Under the pieces are notes generated by a model. The model saw nothing but the letters and a program-made list of their open reading frames with translations, was not told the origin of the DNA and made no database searches. Source: Austropuccinia psidii (lineage: Eukaryota > Basidiomycota > Pucciniomycetes > Pucciniales > Sphaerophragmiaceae). Taken from it: DNA of 64,000 bases. Below are positions 1 through 11,673 of the stretch, one piece after another (the stretch's first letter is position 1; the number at the start of each line of letters is the position of its first letter). Made by a program: the position numbers and the translations under genes. The stretch is taken from contig JALGQZ010000004.1 in the NCBI GenBank assembly GCA_023105745.1, positions 11,372,451 to 11,436,450 of the forward strand, read 5' to 3'.

Positions 1-132
1 AAAAATCAAAGAGAATATCTTGTCAGATATAGAAATCCAGTACATGAAGATGAATGGATGGCAGAATCAGAAATACCTGACTCAGATAAACTCTTAAGAA
101 GATTTAGACATGAAGGAAGGCCACAAGCCTGA
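1..132 (+). CDS. Element D: C-terminal end of Gag-Pol polyprotein (chromodomain), partial
   Basis: This is the last 43 codons of a Ty3/Gypsy Gag-Pol polyprotein that begins outside the window, ending at TGA 130-132. The peptide is nearly identical to the C-terminus of element B (31534 onwards, minus strand), including [16 protein letters not shown] and LLRRFRHE. This is the second half of a chromodomain-like module, which in chromoviruses tethers integrase to chromatin marks. One difference from B is HEGR instead of HERR near the end. It is followed by a purine-rich tract (259-271) and an LTR, so it belongs to a plus-strand element of the B family. Confidence 0.85.
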   Translation, partial: KNQREYLVRYRNPVHEDEWMAESEIPDSDKLLRRFRHEGRPQA

Positions 133-258
133 ATATGTCTATAAATGTGCTTTAAATTACTTGATCTGAGTAATGTGAAGAGGTTGGACAGTGGACATTA
201 CCCCCTTTGGGGCCTTATTCTTTTATCACTAATAAAATTGTAGTACAATTTTATTTTT

Positions 259-271
259 TGGTGGGAGGGAA
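259..271 (+). promoter_or_regulatory. Element D polypurine tract
   Basis: TGGTGGGAGGGAA lies directly against the LTR start TGTGAGCC. The same tract precedes the 3' LTR of elements A, B and C. In Ty3/Gypsy elements it primes plus-strand DNA synthesis. Confidence 0.75.
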
Positions 272-976
272 TGTGAGCCTTGAGGTATATTTTACATACC
301 CAAATAGGCCACAATTATCTTAAAAAGAAATTTTCAATTATGCATAACTCATAAGTCATGCATATATCCAAAATTCATCATTTTCAATTTCAGAAAAGAT
401 GAATAACTTTTTATTGAGTAAGTAAATCCATGGATTTAAGGCCAGATTTGGAGTCTACACAAAAATTCACCTATGGTAGCTCCATAGAGTGAATAAGCTC
501 AATTTAAGTATTTAAGGTGGTAAAATGGAAAATACTTCAATACCACATCATTAATACCACATAAAAGATCCATGAAAATTTTTGTTTTTCTTGATTTTTA
601 GCCAAAATAATGGGAAAGTGAGAAATCCCATGTTACATATACACTAAGAATAGTGTTATGCATGTTTTGAGCACTTAATATTATGGTATTCTTACATATA
701 CTTTTGGTACACCCATAGTGGATATCTCACTTTAAGCTTAAATTACTATTTTGACGTAAAAATTAGGCAAGGGGGACAAAAGACATCAAAGAGAGCCAGG
801 GTACCCAACTTCTGAGGCCTCAGAGGCGTGGATAGCTCCAGAGCATGGATCCATGGCTCATCTTGGCCCAATTGGTAAACTAAAACTCTTTGGGAACTTG
901 GTTACCAAGTTACACCTACTGTAATCACAAGAAAAATAGCAAATAACCTGCTATTTTGACGTGCCAAGGAGGTAAT
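272..976 (+). mobile_element. Element D 3' LTR, left part (split by element A)
   Basis: The LTR starts TGTGAGCCTTGAGG and matches the element B LTRs (29475-31393 and 37831-39750, which are in the opposite orientation). It is interrupted after GTAAT (972-976) by element A and resumes at 11674 with the same GTAAT. The two parts together give about 1,922 bp, the length of a B-family LTR. Confidence 0.9.
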
Positions 977-3000
977 TGTAAGGTTTGACTATGAAACAAT
1001 AAGTAAAAATTACTAATTTATCACTTATTGTACTCTGAATGTCCTTATAAAATGAATAAATAAGATTAAAATAATAATAATAAAGAAATATTATTATTAT
1101 GGCGTAAAATTATTATATTATTAAATAAATATAATAATATAATTAATATTATATAAAAATATAATATTATAAATAATATATTAATATAAAATAATTAATA
1201 TATTATAAATCTCTTTATTATTGTTACCAACAAATAATAAAGGCGTAAAAAATTGTTTTTTATAAATAAAAAACAATTAATAACAATAATATTACTAATA
1301 TTAAAGTTATAAATTAATATAAATACTATTTATATTAAATAAGAATTATTATGAGTAATAATAAGAGAGAAATTATTATAATAAGATGAAATAACCTACT
1401 TTTAACACTTAAGATAATAATTTTGAGTTATTTTACGCCAAAAGAATATAATACAACCTTTTCAAATTGTATTTACAATAAAAATAAAGAGAATTTACTA
1501 AATTTCTTGATTTTACGTGGAAATGAGCTTTTTAGAGAGATTTTTAGCAAAAACAATTAAAGAATTGATTTAATCACGTAAAAATGGTGATTAATGACAA
1601 GATGATCTTTGGTCTTTAAGAATATAAGAGTTTTATATTTAAAGAATAAAGAAATTACCTTTTATTTAATTGATTTAATGTTTTTGATGCGTCTGAGGGG
1701 AAAACAGAGTAAAAAGAGCTCTATTTATAGTAAATACCTCCCTCCTAGAGTCCAACAGGCTTCTAGTAGACGTGTACTGATCATATCCACTGGAATTTAT
1801 CAATATTTTAAGGTTTGAGGGTGATTACATCATGATCAAACCATATTACATCATTATTACACCATTATTTAGAGTTATCACTATAACTCTAAGTGTGATG
1901 ACATCAGAGGCTTGGCAGAACCCCAAATTTCGTGGATTTTATTAGTTTTAATCATAAACTAATAGTATTCACCAATTTTATCACTCTTAAGACTGTTAAA
2001 CTTAATTTAAGGTTACAGTATGTGATCATAACAGCTCAATTTAAGCTCAAACTTTGATCCTCAATAACCTTTAAGGTTTTCACGCTACAGCAATTCAGAG
2101 AGTGAATTCTGATAGCCTGACATAACCTTATTATGCTGTCAAGAGCTTTTCATTACATCATCAAAACTCTAATTTTGATGATTTTTCTTGTAACTCATCT
2201 TTTCTGTCGAAATTCAATATTTTAAACTTCAAACCTTGATTTCAGGGGGTTATACCCTGAATTTAATAATAAAAATTACATCATTCTTCACGAATGAACT
2301 AGTAGAATCCAACTGTGTACTTTTTTTTAAGTTTGGAGCACTTTCACAACAAAGTGGTCAACAGCTCTGTTGATTTTTATCAATATTTCATCATAGGTTT
2401 TAACCTTGTTTATAACTTGTAAAATAAAGTTCATATCTGTGTTCTTACAGTAATTACGTGGTGACTTTATTTTTGGTTCATCATTCTATCATGTATATTT
2501 TAGAAGATATTAGCTATGATCACTGAATATATGCGTTGACCAAAAAAGTGCATATATTCAGGATAATTCCTTAAGTATTGATTTTGGGAATTAGCTTATT
2601 AATTGTTTTATATGTGGATTTTTGTGGGGAATCCACTGGTACAATTTATTTCACATGTTGTTTCATTAGTTTCTGAGATAAATAAGGTTTTATGGTTTTT
2701 ATAAGGTATTATACCTTATAATTCCTTAAATATTGACTTTACAGATATGCCATAAAAATGGTATATGTGTATTTTTCCATGGGGAATCCAATGGTATAAT
2801 TTATTTCACATGTTCATTCATTGGTTTTTAAGTTAAACCAATTTTAGTACCAATTTATGGTATTTTTTGTATATTTGAGTAATTATTTTTAGTGTATAAT
2901 TATTCTAATTAATTTTAATATAATTATATTAAAGGTATAATTATTATTAATCTTTTTTGTGACCTTATTGGATATGTGGTCATATCTCAAAGGCTCACAT
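977..3000 (-). repeat. Element A 3' LTR
   Basis: 2,024 bp. Read on the minus strand it begins TGTGAGCCTTTGAGATATG and ends CAAACCTTACA, with TG...CA termini. It is nearly identical to 9648-11673. The short open frame at 1609-1818 is duplicated in both LTRs and lies antisense to the element, so I do not treat it as a gene. Confidence 0.93.
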
Positions 3001-3013
3001 TCCCTACCACCAA
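3001..3013 (-). promoter_or_regulatory. Element A polypurine tract
   Basis: Minus-strand TGGTGGTAGGGAA directly abuts the 3' LTR. It corresponds to the tracts at 259-271, 31394-31406 and 50240-50252. Confidence 0.75.
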
Positions 3014-3117
3014 AAAAGATTGTACCACAATCTGATATATGTGATTAGGGTATCATCCACTGTCCCACCTCTTCGATAGACTTTGTTAGTCTTGAAGCTC
3101 AATAATGCTTAACTTTT

Positions 3118-6100
3118 TTATTTTTCAGGTTTTCTTTCATGTCTGAACCTTCTTAGTAGTTTATCAGCATTTGTTATATCTTTCTCAAGTAGCCATTCAT
3201 CTTCTTGAGTTGAATTTCTATACCTTACAAGGTATTCTCTTTCTTTTTTGTTTCTTGTCCTTCTTTCTTTAAGGACTTTTACTATTTTCTTTTCCTCTCC
3301 TTCTTCCAAGGGGGGAATCTCAAGTGGGGGTTTATTTCTTAGTGGAAATAACTCTTTGTCACTTGAACTGTAAGGTTTTATCAGACTTACAGGGAAAGTT
3401 GGGTGTTTGTTCATTAGTTCACCTGTGAGTTCTAATTGCACAGCATTGGGTCCATGAAGTGCTTTTATCATAAATGGTCCTGCAAAGGAATCTTTCAATT
3501 TCTTTGGGCCTTTTATGTTATTGAAATTAAGGGTTGATACTAAAACCAAGTCCCCTATTTTGAAGTCAGGTGGCTTATGACTTTTATCCCATCTTTCTTT
3601 TGCATATTTAAAAGAATCTTGCATGCATCTGTTTGCATGGTGTCTTGCTTTGTCAAGCATTATCTTGAAACTGCTTGCTGTTGGATGTATATCCACCAAG
3701 TCCTTTTTGAGGGTATCATAAGGAAGTCTTGGATTCCAACCTTTCTCTAGCATTGCTGGTGTTTTGCCAGTAGAAGAATGGATTGATGTCTTATATGCCA
3801 GTTCAAGTGCTGGTATTAGTGTACACCAATCATGGGTAAAACCATCAGAATCTTTGAATTCTAGCCCATAAGCACAGAATCTTCTGATCATATTCTCTAG
3901 GGTCTGTATCATTCTTTCTGCTAGACCATGAGTTTGAGGATGATAAGCTGTTGAGAATGATAATTTTGTCCCAAACAAGTTATGGAGATTTGTCCATAAT
4001 GCTGAAGTGAATTTTGGGTCTCTATCACTTATAATATTTTGGAATAAGCCTGTGTGGCTAATGACTTTATTCCATATCATTATGGCTGTATCCATAGCTG
4101 TGTCATCTTTATGACATGGTAAGAACATGGGAGTTTTACTGTACCTGTCAACTAATACTAGGCATGCATTATAACTCCTGTCTCCTCCTGGAGGTAAAGC
4201 TGTTACCCAATCCATATGAACTATTTCCCATGGGGATTTTGGTTCTTGGATTTGGATCATCATTCCAAATTTCTTTCCTGTGGCTCTGTTGGCTTTTTGG
4301 CATCTGCCACAGGTTTGGCAGTACTCTGCAACATCTTTCTTCCAATTTGGCCACCAAGAGCAGGTTTTCACCCTCTCTAGTGTCCTATCTTCTGAGAGAT
4401 GTCCAGATGCAACACTATCATGACATTCATGTAAAATAGTGTTTATTAGTGTTCCTTCTGTTAAGGCCATAACACATGTGTGTTTTGTTCTATGGTAAAG
4501 GATTCCATCAAGGAGGTGGAATCTTCCTTCATCATATGCTTTTTTCCATATTTCATCTAGTTTTGATGAAAGTGATGGGTCTTTGCAGTCTTTCATTAGA
4601 AGTTGGCTTAAGATATGGCAATTTTTGTCTGTCTTATAGCTTTCTTGAACTTGGTTAAAGAATTCTGTGCCAATGTCTGTAACACATATTCCTTCTATAT
4701 GGTGCTCTTCTTGTGGTACCCATGCTGGATTGTCAGGGGTATTTGCTAGAGCCCATCTGCTAAGACCATCTGCATTTTTATGAATATTTCCAGATTTATG
4801 AACAATAGTCATATTTCCCCTATATTCTTGGATAGCAATTTGCCATCTCAGCATATGTCTATTTGGAGTCTTCATATTTAATAGTGATTTCACAGCATTA
4901 CAGTCTGTGATTACATCAAATACTGTGCCATCCAAATAATAATGCAGCTTTTCTAAAGCCCACACTAGGCATAAGCATTCCATTTGGCTTGCTCCATACC
5001 TTGCTTCTGTTGGCTTTATCTGCCTTGAAATGAAACAAATTGGTCCTTCCACTGGTTTATCATTGATAATTTGTGTTTGGTGAAGTGCAGCGCCTAGTCC
5101 TTCTCCACAAGCATCAATGTACAGTTTGAAAGGTAGTTTCCAATCTGGCATTAGAAGAAATGGGGCATTTGTTAAAGAATTTTTCAATTCTTCATATGCC
5201 TTGACTCTTTCTTCTGTCATCTCATAGACTGTTTGTTGGTCACATAGCTTATACAAGGATTTAGCAATCTTTGCAAAGTCCTTTATATGCTGTCTATAGT
5301 AACCAGCAAATCCTAGAAATGATTGCATTTCTTTTTTAGTTTGAGGCATTGGTTTAAGTAGTACTGCTGCTACTTTATTTTTGTCTATGCCTAGACTAAG
5401 TCCAGATACTACATGTCCTAGGGCTTTCAATTCACTATATGCAAAATGACACTTTTTTAATGAAATTTTCATATTTACTTGGACTATTTTCTGTAGTACC
5501 CTTTCTAGTCTTGTCAGGTGATTTTCCCAAGTTTCTGAGCAAACTATGATATCATCAATGTAGATTATTAACCATCCTTCTGATAATTCTTCAGGAAATA
5601 TGGTATTCATCATTCTTTGATAATGGGAAGGTGCATTTTTTATCCCAAATGGCATTCTTAAGTATTCAAAAATTCCACAATGGACTATTATTCTTAGTAG
5701 TTTCTTGGCATTGTCTGTTAAGACATTTTGATGAAAACCCTTAAGAGCATCCATAGCTGTGATGAACTTAGCTTGTGACAATTGGCTCAATGTCTCATGG
5801 ATTCTGGGTATTGGATATCTGTCTGGAATGGTATAGGTATTCAGGGCTCTGAAGTCTCCTACCATCCTTGATTTTCCATTATGCCAAGTTATAATGACAG
5901 GTGTAGTAACTTCTACTTGCTCATTATGTCCAACCTTTCTTAATACTCCAAGGTCCATTAATTCTTTAATGTGCACCTCTAGGGCTTCTCTAGCTCTTGG
6001 ACTGGCTGGATAAGCAGGTCTTCTTAATAAAGGTGGGTAAGGTTTTTCTACATTAAGAATTATATCCACTTCATGTCCAATTATGGCACCTAGTGGCTCT

Positions 6101-8916
6101 TTGTCAGTTGCAAAGGCATTTTTATACTTAAATAAGAGGTCAATCAATTTTTCTTTCATTTTTTCTGTTAACTCTTGATTGAATTCTGCCTCTCTGAGTT
6201 GTTCAGATATAAAAAGTTCTTTTTCTGGAATTTTTTCCTCATTCTTAATAACTGTGATTTGTTTTTTGTTATTTAAGAATCCAAACTTTTGTCTTTTATT
6301 ATCTCCTATGGTAAAATATCTATCCTTTTGGTTGGAGATATCTATACCATAGATTGATAAGTAGTCATTTCCAAGTATGAAATGATTACTAGTACAGTTG
6401 TCCATTACTACAAACTCTACTTTGATTCTGACACATTGTGAGGGATGAGGAAAAATTAGTGTTAAATCAATTATTCCAAGGGGCTTCATGCTCTCACTTG
6501 CACTACTAAATTTGACACCTTGTATTGGCATAAGTTTTTCTTGCCAGTCTGGGACAATGGTTTTTAAATAACTTTTGCCAACACAAGTGCAATATGCTCC
6601 TGTATCCAAGTTAACCTTTCCTTCTTGGTTATCAACCATAACAATACTAATACTTGATTTTCCAGCTGTATATCCCATTCCTCTTGCAGGTTTGGTTCTA
6701 TACATTTTGGCATCTTGTATGTTTGTCAGATTTGTGTCAGATGTTCCAACTTGTGGCAAGTTTGAGTTAACATCCAGTACTTCATAAATTATATCAATAT
6801 TATTAATTTGTGCATTAATTATATTGATTTCATCACTTTCAGAGCTCTCTGACTCTTCTGTCTCTTTTTCAGAGTCAGATTCCTCTTCTTTGTCATTGTG
6901 GTTTTCTGTTTCCACAATTTCATTAATCTTTGCTTTTTTAAGGCAATTATTGGCTAAGTGTCCAATACCTCCACATTTATGGCATTTTCTTTGCTCATTA
7001 TTGTTGGATGTATTGGGTTTAAAGGATTCTTTTGATTTATCTTTCTTGATAAATGGTTTATTTGGGCTTTTAATGTCCAATTTTTTCCAAGTCCTGCCAA
7101 TTTTTGTTCTTGTCACTATATCTTCTAGTGCATTTATATACTCTTCTGTGGAGCATGGTTCTATACACCTGCTTCTTAGGGCATGTTCTAGTTCCCCTCC
7201 ACATTTTTTAAGTATTTTCATATGCACCATCTTCTGTGACATTTCTGGGTACAGTGCATTAAGCCTTTCAACTTGTTTTAGGAACCAAGTTAAAGGTTTA
7301 TCTTTCTCTGGGTCAAAGAAAGAGTTTTCAAATGCATTTTCTATCTTATACCTCCAGGCATCATTTGCCCACTTGGTGATTATTTCTTGTTTCCACCAAG
7401 ACCAGGTATTTTTACCATTTGTTTGTCTTATGCCATAATACCATCTTTTTGCAGATTTCTCAAACAAAGAATGTAATCTTGCAGTGATTAATTCATCTGG
7501 TATGGCATAATCTTCTTGTAACATGTCAATTGTTTTAATGAATGACATGTGGTCATATTCACCTTCTCCTGTGAATGTTGGCCATTCTTTCAGTTGAGGT
7601 GCTTCCTTCATTAAGACTTGGTTATTATCTTGGTGACTCAAGTCTGTTATGAAAGGATTTGACAATTCCTCTTTTGTTTTAATAGGGCTTCTTATATGGG
7701 AAAATGGTGTTGATAACTTTGGCATATTTAAATTAGCCTCATTAATTTTATCCATTTTTTCAGTAATAAGCCTTATTTCACTTTGAATATCATCTTTCAG
7801 ATGCATTCTTGCTTCATCACTTTTTTCCACATGGTCCAAAAGTAATTTTTGGTGTGATGAAGTCTTTTCTTCAAATTTTTCTACAGAAATACTTAATTTA
7901 TTTAATTTTTCTGTAAGATTGTCAATACTCACATCATAATTGATTGTCAAAGTCTTGTCTTTGATATCTTTTATGTATTTATACAATTCTTGTTGTCCTT
8001 GTATTAATTTTTGAGTATTGTCAATTAAATTTTTTGGTTTATTATTTTCAACAATAAACTTAATGTTGTCAATTTCTTTCTTGTTTTGTACAACAATTTT
8101 TGTTAAAGAAGATAAATTGTTATTTATTTCTTGTAGTGATAATAAACTGTCTTTAATTTCTTTTAGAGGTAATATACTATTTTTAATTTCTGTTAAAGTA
8201 TTTACAACATCTTTGGACAAGGTTATTTCTTTGGGAAATGAGGTTGTCTCATTCTTTGCTCTTCCTTGTCCTTGAATTCCATCAAGGTTCTGGCCATGTT
8301 GAAGACATTGTCCATGGCATCCTTTTGGATTCTTGGGATTCTGTAGCTTGGGGAATATGGTTTCCTCCAATGCTTTTTCTTGTTCTTCTTCCCTTCTTGG
8401 GGAAGTGGGTTGACTTGAGGCTTGCTGGTAGAAGCTACTGGGGCTTCTTCCTTGGTTGCCTCCCTCTTTTTGGCATGATAATCCTTGATTTTTTTGATTT
8501 GAGGTTTGGATGACAGTGGATTCCATCCATTGGAGTATTTCACTATCTCCTCCTCTTTGAGGAACTTTTTCAGGATGTGCCAGGAGTTCATCACTCCTTG
8601 GTGTATTTGAGGCAGCATTTCCCAGTCTTTGTCCTTGTATACTGTGTAATACTGCTTGTACTGGCTCATGTAGATGTCTATCTGAGCCCTCTGAATGTGA
8701 TTTGTACCTGTTTGAGTTACTCATACTTAGTTCCAATTCAGGCTCAGATATTATGGGCATTTCTGGGACTTGCCTTTGGGATAAGGCACTTCCTTGTGTG
8801 GATTCTGTTCCACTGGGGATATTGCCCTTTCTTTTCCCTTTTGAGGGATCAATTCTACTTCTGAGTCCAGCTCCATCTGATTGGATGGAGTATTGGGAAC
8901 CTCTTCTGGTAGTCAT
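3118..8916 (-). CDS. Element A Gag-Pol polyprotein, 1932 aa, intact frame
   Basis: One open frame encodes capsid and all enzymes for copying and integrating the element. Residues 1-230 are Q/S/G-rich without a domain I recognise and overlap ORFX in the +1 frame. Next come a coiled coil (about 230-400), a gag domain (440-610), a CCHC zinc knuckle (C645-C658), aspartic protease with DTG at 771-773, reverse transcriptase (about 980-1170, YIDD at 1119-1122), RNase H (D1268, E1313, D1338, D1383), integrase with a zinc-binding region (about 1496-1540) and catalytic D1569, D1631, E1667 with D-x35-E spacing, and a chromodomain (about 1876-1925). The usual HPQTDG motif reads HPQTHG, so D1663 is His; this is not a catalytic residue. 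The ATG at 8916 gives [10 protein letters not shown], comparable with the starts of B and C. No frameshift separates Gag from Pol. Confidence 0.95.
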   Translation of the reverse strand: MTTRRGSQYSIQSDGAGLRSRIDPSKGKRKGNIPSGTESTQGSALSQRQVPEMPIISEPELELSMSNSNRYKSHSEGSDRHLHEPVQAVLHSIQGQRLGNAASNTPRSDELLAHPEKVPQRGGDSEILQWMESTVIQTSNQKNQGLSCQKEGGNQGRSPSSFYQQASSQPTSPRREEEQEKALEETIFPKLQNPKNPKGCHGQCLQHGQNLDGIQGQGRAKNETTSFPKEITLSKDVVNTLTEIKNSILPLKEIKDSLLSLQEINNNLSSLTKIVVQNKKEIDNIKFIVENNKPKNLIDNTQKLIQGQQELYKYIKDIKDKTLTINYDVSIDNLTEKLNKLSISVEKFEEKTSSHQKLLLDHVEKSDEARMHLKDDIQSEIRLITEKMDKINEANLNMPKLSTPFSHIRSPIKTKEELSNPFITDLSHQDNNQVLMKEAPQLKEWPTFTGEGEYDHMSFIKTIDMLQEDYAIPDELITARLHSLFEKSAKRWYYGIRQTNGKNTWSWWKQEIITKWANDAWRYKIENAFENSFFDPEKDKPLTWFLKQVERLNALYPEMSQKMVHMKILKKCGGELEHALRSRCIEPCSTEEYINALEDIVTRTKIGRTWKKLDIKSPNKPFIKKDKSKESFKPNTSNNNEQRKCHKCGGIGHLANNCLKKAKINEIVETENHNDKEEESDSEKETEESESSESDEINIINAQINNIDIIYEVLDVNSNLPQVGTSDTNLTNIQDAKMYRTKPARGMGYTAGKSSISIVMVDNQEGKVNLDTGAYCTCVGKSYLKTIVPDWQEKLMPIQGVKFSSASESMKPLGIIDLTLIFPHPSQCVRIKVEFVVMDNCTSNHFILGNDYLSIYGIDISNQKDRYFTIGDNKRQKFGFLNNKKQITVIKNEEKIPEKELFISEQLREAEFNQELTEKMKEKLIDLLFKYKNAFATDKEPLGAIIGHEVDIILNVEKPYPPLLRRPAYPASPRAREALEVHIKELMDLGVLRKVGHNEQVEVTTPVIITWHNGKSRMVGDFRALNTYTIPDRYPIPRIHETLSQLSQAKFITAMDALKGFHQNVLTDNAKKLLRIIVHCGIFEYLRMPFGIKNAPSHYQRMMNTIFPEELSEGWLIIYIDDIIVCSETWENHLTRLERVLQKIVQVNMKISLKKCHFAYSELKALGHVVSGLSLGIDKNKVAAVLLKPMPQTKKEMQSFLGFAGYYRQHIKDFAKIAKSLYKLCDQQTVYEMTEERVKAYEELKNSLTNAPFLLMPDWKLPFKLYIDACGEGLGAALHQTQIINDKPVEGPICFISRQIKPTEARYGASQMECLCLVWALEKLHYYLDGTVFDVITDCNAVKSLLNMKTPNRHMLRWQIAIQEYRGNMTIVHKSGNIHKNADGLSRWALANTPDNPAWVPQEEHHIEGICVTDIGTEFFNQVQESYKTDKNCHILSQLLMKDCKDPSLSSKLDEIWKKAYDEGRFHLLDGILYHRTKHTCVMALTEGTLINTILHECHDSVASGHLSEDRTLERVKTCSWWPNWKKDVAEYCQTCGRCQKANRATGKKFGMMIQIQEPKSPWEIVHMDWVTALPPGGDRSYNACLVLVDRYSKTPMFLPCHKDDTAMDTAIMIWNKVISHTGLFQNIISDRDPKFTSALWTNLHNLFGTKLSFSTAYHPQTHGLAERMIQTLENMIRRFCAYGLEFKDSDGFTHDWCTLIPALELAYKTSIHSSTGKTPAMLEKGWNPRLPYDTLKKDLVDIHPTASSFKIMLDKARHHANRCMQDSFKYAKERWDKSHKPPDFKIGDLVLVSTLNFNNIKGPKKLKDSFAGPFMIKALHGPNAVQLELTGELMNKHPTFPVSLIKPYSSSDKELFPLRNKPPLEIPPLEEGEEKKIVKVLKERRTRNKKEREYLVRYRNSTQEDEWLLEKDITNADKLLRRFRHERKPEK

Positions 8917-9140
8917 AATTAAAGAATAAGAAAAAATAAAAGTATTTTAGAATAAAATTCTTTTATGGCAATTTAAAAAGAGGTGCTCACCTTCAGAGTC
9001 TTGAATGGTGGGCCCTGGAAAGTCTAATTTCTTAGCTTTCTTTCTTTTGGTGATAACTGGTGTTGGAGAACTTTGACAAGTTTCTTCCACCAATCTCTCA
9101 ACAGTAGCTTGGTTGTCTTCTGTTGGGTTATCTTCAAACA
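8223..9140 (-). CDS. Element A ORFX: overlapping +1-frame accessory protein, predicted spliced
   Basis: I do not recognise this protein family. A frame offset +1 from Gag-Pol is open from about 8707 to its stop at 8223. It encodes GTNHIQ, IDIY, QYK, MNSW, GWNPL, APVAST and a C-terminal YRIPRIQ...[11 protein letters not shown]...KE block, all conserved in the same +1 frame of elements B and C. The first in-frame ATG (8669) lies inside the conserved part. A leader exon 8991-9140 ends GAAG with donor GTGAGC, and an acceptor AACAG before 8707 joins it in phase (intron 8708-8990, 283 bp), giving about 211 codons. A nearer acceptor in the Gag start (ACCAG, intron 8906-8990) keeps the phase but meets stops after about 50 codons. 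The C-terminus is charged and probably helical. The frame's conservation is visible; the splicing and function are inferred. A +1 ribosomal shift at the AGG codon 8707-8709 is an alternative. Confidence 0.6.
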
Positions 9141-9629
9141 CTAAAAAAGACAAATAAATATAAGTCTTTTTATAAGAAGTGTTATTTTTGGCAAGATATG
9201 GCAATTTTCCACGTAGAAATTGCTTTTATATCTTAAAAAAAAATGAAATAAATAAAGAAATGAATAAAAATGAATAAAAATAACTTTTTTTATTGGTTTT
9301 TAATATTTTTTAATATTTTTTATGTATATTTTTATTTTTAAAGAATAAAATAAAAAATGAATATGATTCTTATAAAATTGAATTATAATAAAAATTATTT
9401 TTAATTTATAAATTATCTTTTTTAATCACTAGAGTCACTCAAAGAAAGTTCTTGCAAGTCTAAGGATGTGAAAAACCACGTGTAAGACAGTACAATTGCT
9501 TTCCAAATGCCTCAATAGCTTTTAAAATCAATAAAATATAAAATTATTATATAATTTTATGATTATAAATATAATTTATTATTGGATAAACCCAAATAGA
9601 ATCTTTTTAAAGGTCTTTTAAGTAAATAT

Positions 9630-9645
9630 CACGGCCAGGCCCCCA
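9630..9645 (-). promoter_or_regulatory. Element A primer-binding site
   Basis: The plus-strand text CACGGCCAGGCCCCCA ends in CCA two bases from the 5' LTR, so the minus strand begins TGG and would pair with the 3' end of a tRNA having exactly this sequence. Element B has an identical site and C a two-base variant. I cannot assign the tRNA without the genome's tRNA set. Confidence 0.7.
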
Positions 9646-9647
9646 AA

Positions 9648-11673
9648 TGTAAGGTTTGACTATGAAACAATAAGTAAAAATTACTAATTTATCACTTATT
9701 GTACTCTGAATGTCCTTATAAAATGAATAAATAAGATTAAAATAATCATAATAATAAAGAAATATTATTATTATGGCGTAAAATTATTATATTATTAAAT
9801 AAATATAATAATATAATTAATATTATATAAAAATATAATATTATAAATAATATATTAATATAAAATAATTAATATATTATAAAGCTCTTTATTATTGTTA
9901 CCAACAAATAATAAAGGCGTAAAAAATTGTTTTTTATAAATAAAAAACAATTAATAACAATAATATTACTAATATTAAAGTTATAAATTAATATAAATAC
10001 TATTTATATTAAATAAGAATTATTATGAGTAATAATAAGAGAGAAATTATTATAATAAGATGAAATAACCTACTTTTAACACTTAAGATAATAATTTTGA
10101 GTTATTTTACGCCAAAAGAATATAATACAACCTTTTTAAATTGTATTTACAATAAAAATAAAGAGAATTTACTAAATTTCTTGATTTTACGTGGAAATGA
10201 GCTTTTTAGAGAGATTTATAGCAAAAACAATTAAAGAATTGATTTAATCACGTAAAAATGGTGATTAATGACAAGATGATCTTTGGTCTTTAAGAATATA
10301 AGAGTTTTATATTTAAAGAATAAAGAAATTACCTTTTATTTAATTGATTTAATGTTTTTGATGCGTCTGAGGGGAAAACAGAGTAAAAAGAGCTCTATTT
10401 ATAGTAAATACCTCCCTCCTAGAGTCCAACAGGCTTCTAGTAGACGTGTACTGATCATATCCACTGGAATTTATCAATATTTTAAGGTTTGAGGGTGATT
10501 ACATCATGATCAAACCATATTACATCATTATTACACCATCATTTAGAGTTATCACTATAACTCTAAGTGTGATGACATCAGAGGCTTGGCAGAACCCCAA
10601 ATTTCGTGGATTTTATTAGTTTTAATCATAAACTAATAGTATTCACCAATTTTATCACTCTTAAGACTGTTAAACTTAATTTAAGGTTACAGTATGTGAT
10701 CATAACAGCTCAATTTAAGCTCAAACTTTGATCCTCAATAACTTTTAAGGTTTTCACGCTACAGCAATTCAGAGAGTGAATTCTGATAGCCTGACATAAC
10801 CTTATTATGCTGTCAAGAGCTTTTCATTACATCATCAAAACTCTAATTTTGATGATTTTTCTTGTAACTCATCTTTTCTGTCGAAATTCAATATTTTAAA
10901 CTTCAAACCTTGATTTCAGGGGGTTATACCCTGAATTTAATAATAAAAATTACATCATTCTTCACGAATGAACTAGTAGAATCCAACTGTGTACTTTTTT
11001 TTAAGTTTGGAGCACTTTCACAACAAAGTGGTCAACAGCTCTGTTGATTTTTATCAATATTTCATCATAGGTTTTAACCTTGTTTATAACTTGTAAAATA
11101 AAGTTCATATCTGTGTTCCTACAGTAATTACGTGGTGACTTTATTTTTGGTTCATCATTCTATCATGTATATTTTAGAAGATATTAGCTATGATCACTGA
11201 ATATATGCGTTGACCAAAAAAGTGCATATATTCAGGATAATTCCTTAAGTATTGATTTTGGGAATTAGCTTATTAATTGTTTTATATGTGGATTTTTGTG
11301 GGGAATCCACTGGTACAATTTATTTCACATGTTGTTTCATTAGTTTCTGAGATAAATAAGGTTTTATGGTTTTTATAAGGTATTATACCTTATAATTCCT
11401 TAAATATTGACTTTACAGATATGCCATAAAAATGGTATATGTGTATTTTTCCATGGGGAATCCAATGGTATAATTTATTTCACATGTTCATTCATTGGTT
11501 TTTAAGTTAAACCAATTTTAGTACCAATTTATGGTATTTTTTGTATATTTGAGTAATTATTTTTAGTGTATAATTATTCTAATTAATTTTAATATAATTA
11601 TATTAAAGGTATAATTATTATTAATCTTTTTTGTGACCTTATTGGATATGTGGTCATATCTCAAAGGCTCACA
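9648..11673 (-). repeat. Element A 5' LTR
   Basis: 2,026 bp, the near-identical partner of 977-3000. It carries the element's promoter (TATAAATA at 10396-10403, minus). About 65 nt downstream is a possible 5' splice site AAAAG|GTAATT (intron side begins at 10332), which would pair with the acceptor TTTTTTAG before 9140 in the leader. Confidence 0.93.
10396..10403 (-). promoter_or_regulatory. TATA box in element A 5' LTR
   Basis: The minus strand reads CTATAAATAGAGCTC, a consensus TATA box followed within about 30 nt by a pyrimidine-rich stretch suited to transcription start. The same box is kept in the solo LTR F (41778-41785, plus strand). Confidence 0.6.

Larger units (their letters stand above)
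977..11673 (-). mobile_element. Element A: complete Ty3/Gypsy (chromovirus-like) retrotransposon
   Basis: A full-length element of about 10.7 kb on the minus strand. It has two LTRs (977-3000 and 9648-11673), a PBS next to the 5' LTR, a leader exon, a single uninterrupted Gag-Pol frame (3118-8916) and a purine-rich tract at 3001-3013. It is flanked by a perfect 5-bp target duplication GTAAT (972-976 and 11674-11678) and sits inside the 3' LTR of element D. Reading the LTRs side by side I noted only about ten differences in 2,025 bp, so the insertion is recent. It is the only element here with an open polyprotein and matching TSD. Confidence 0.95.

Noticed and set aside
1609..1818. 69-codon frame repeated exactly at 10283-10492
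   Set aside because: It lies antisense inside the two LTRs of element A; the identity reflects recent LTR duplication, not protein constraint.
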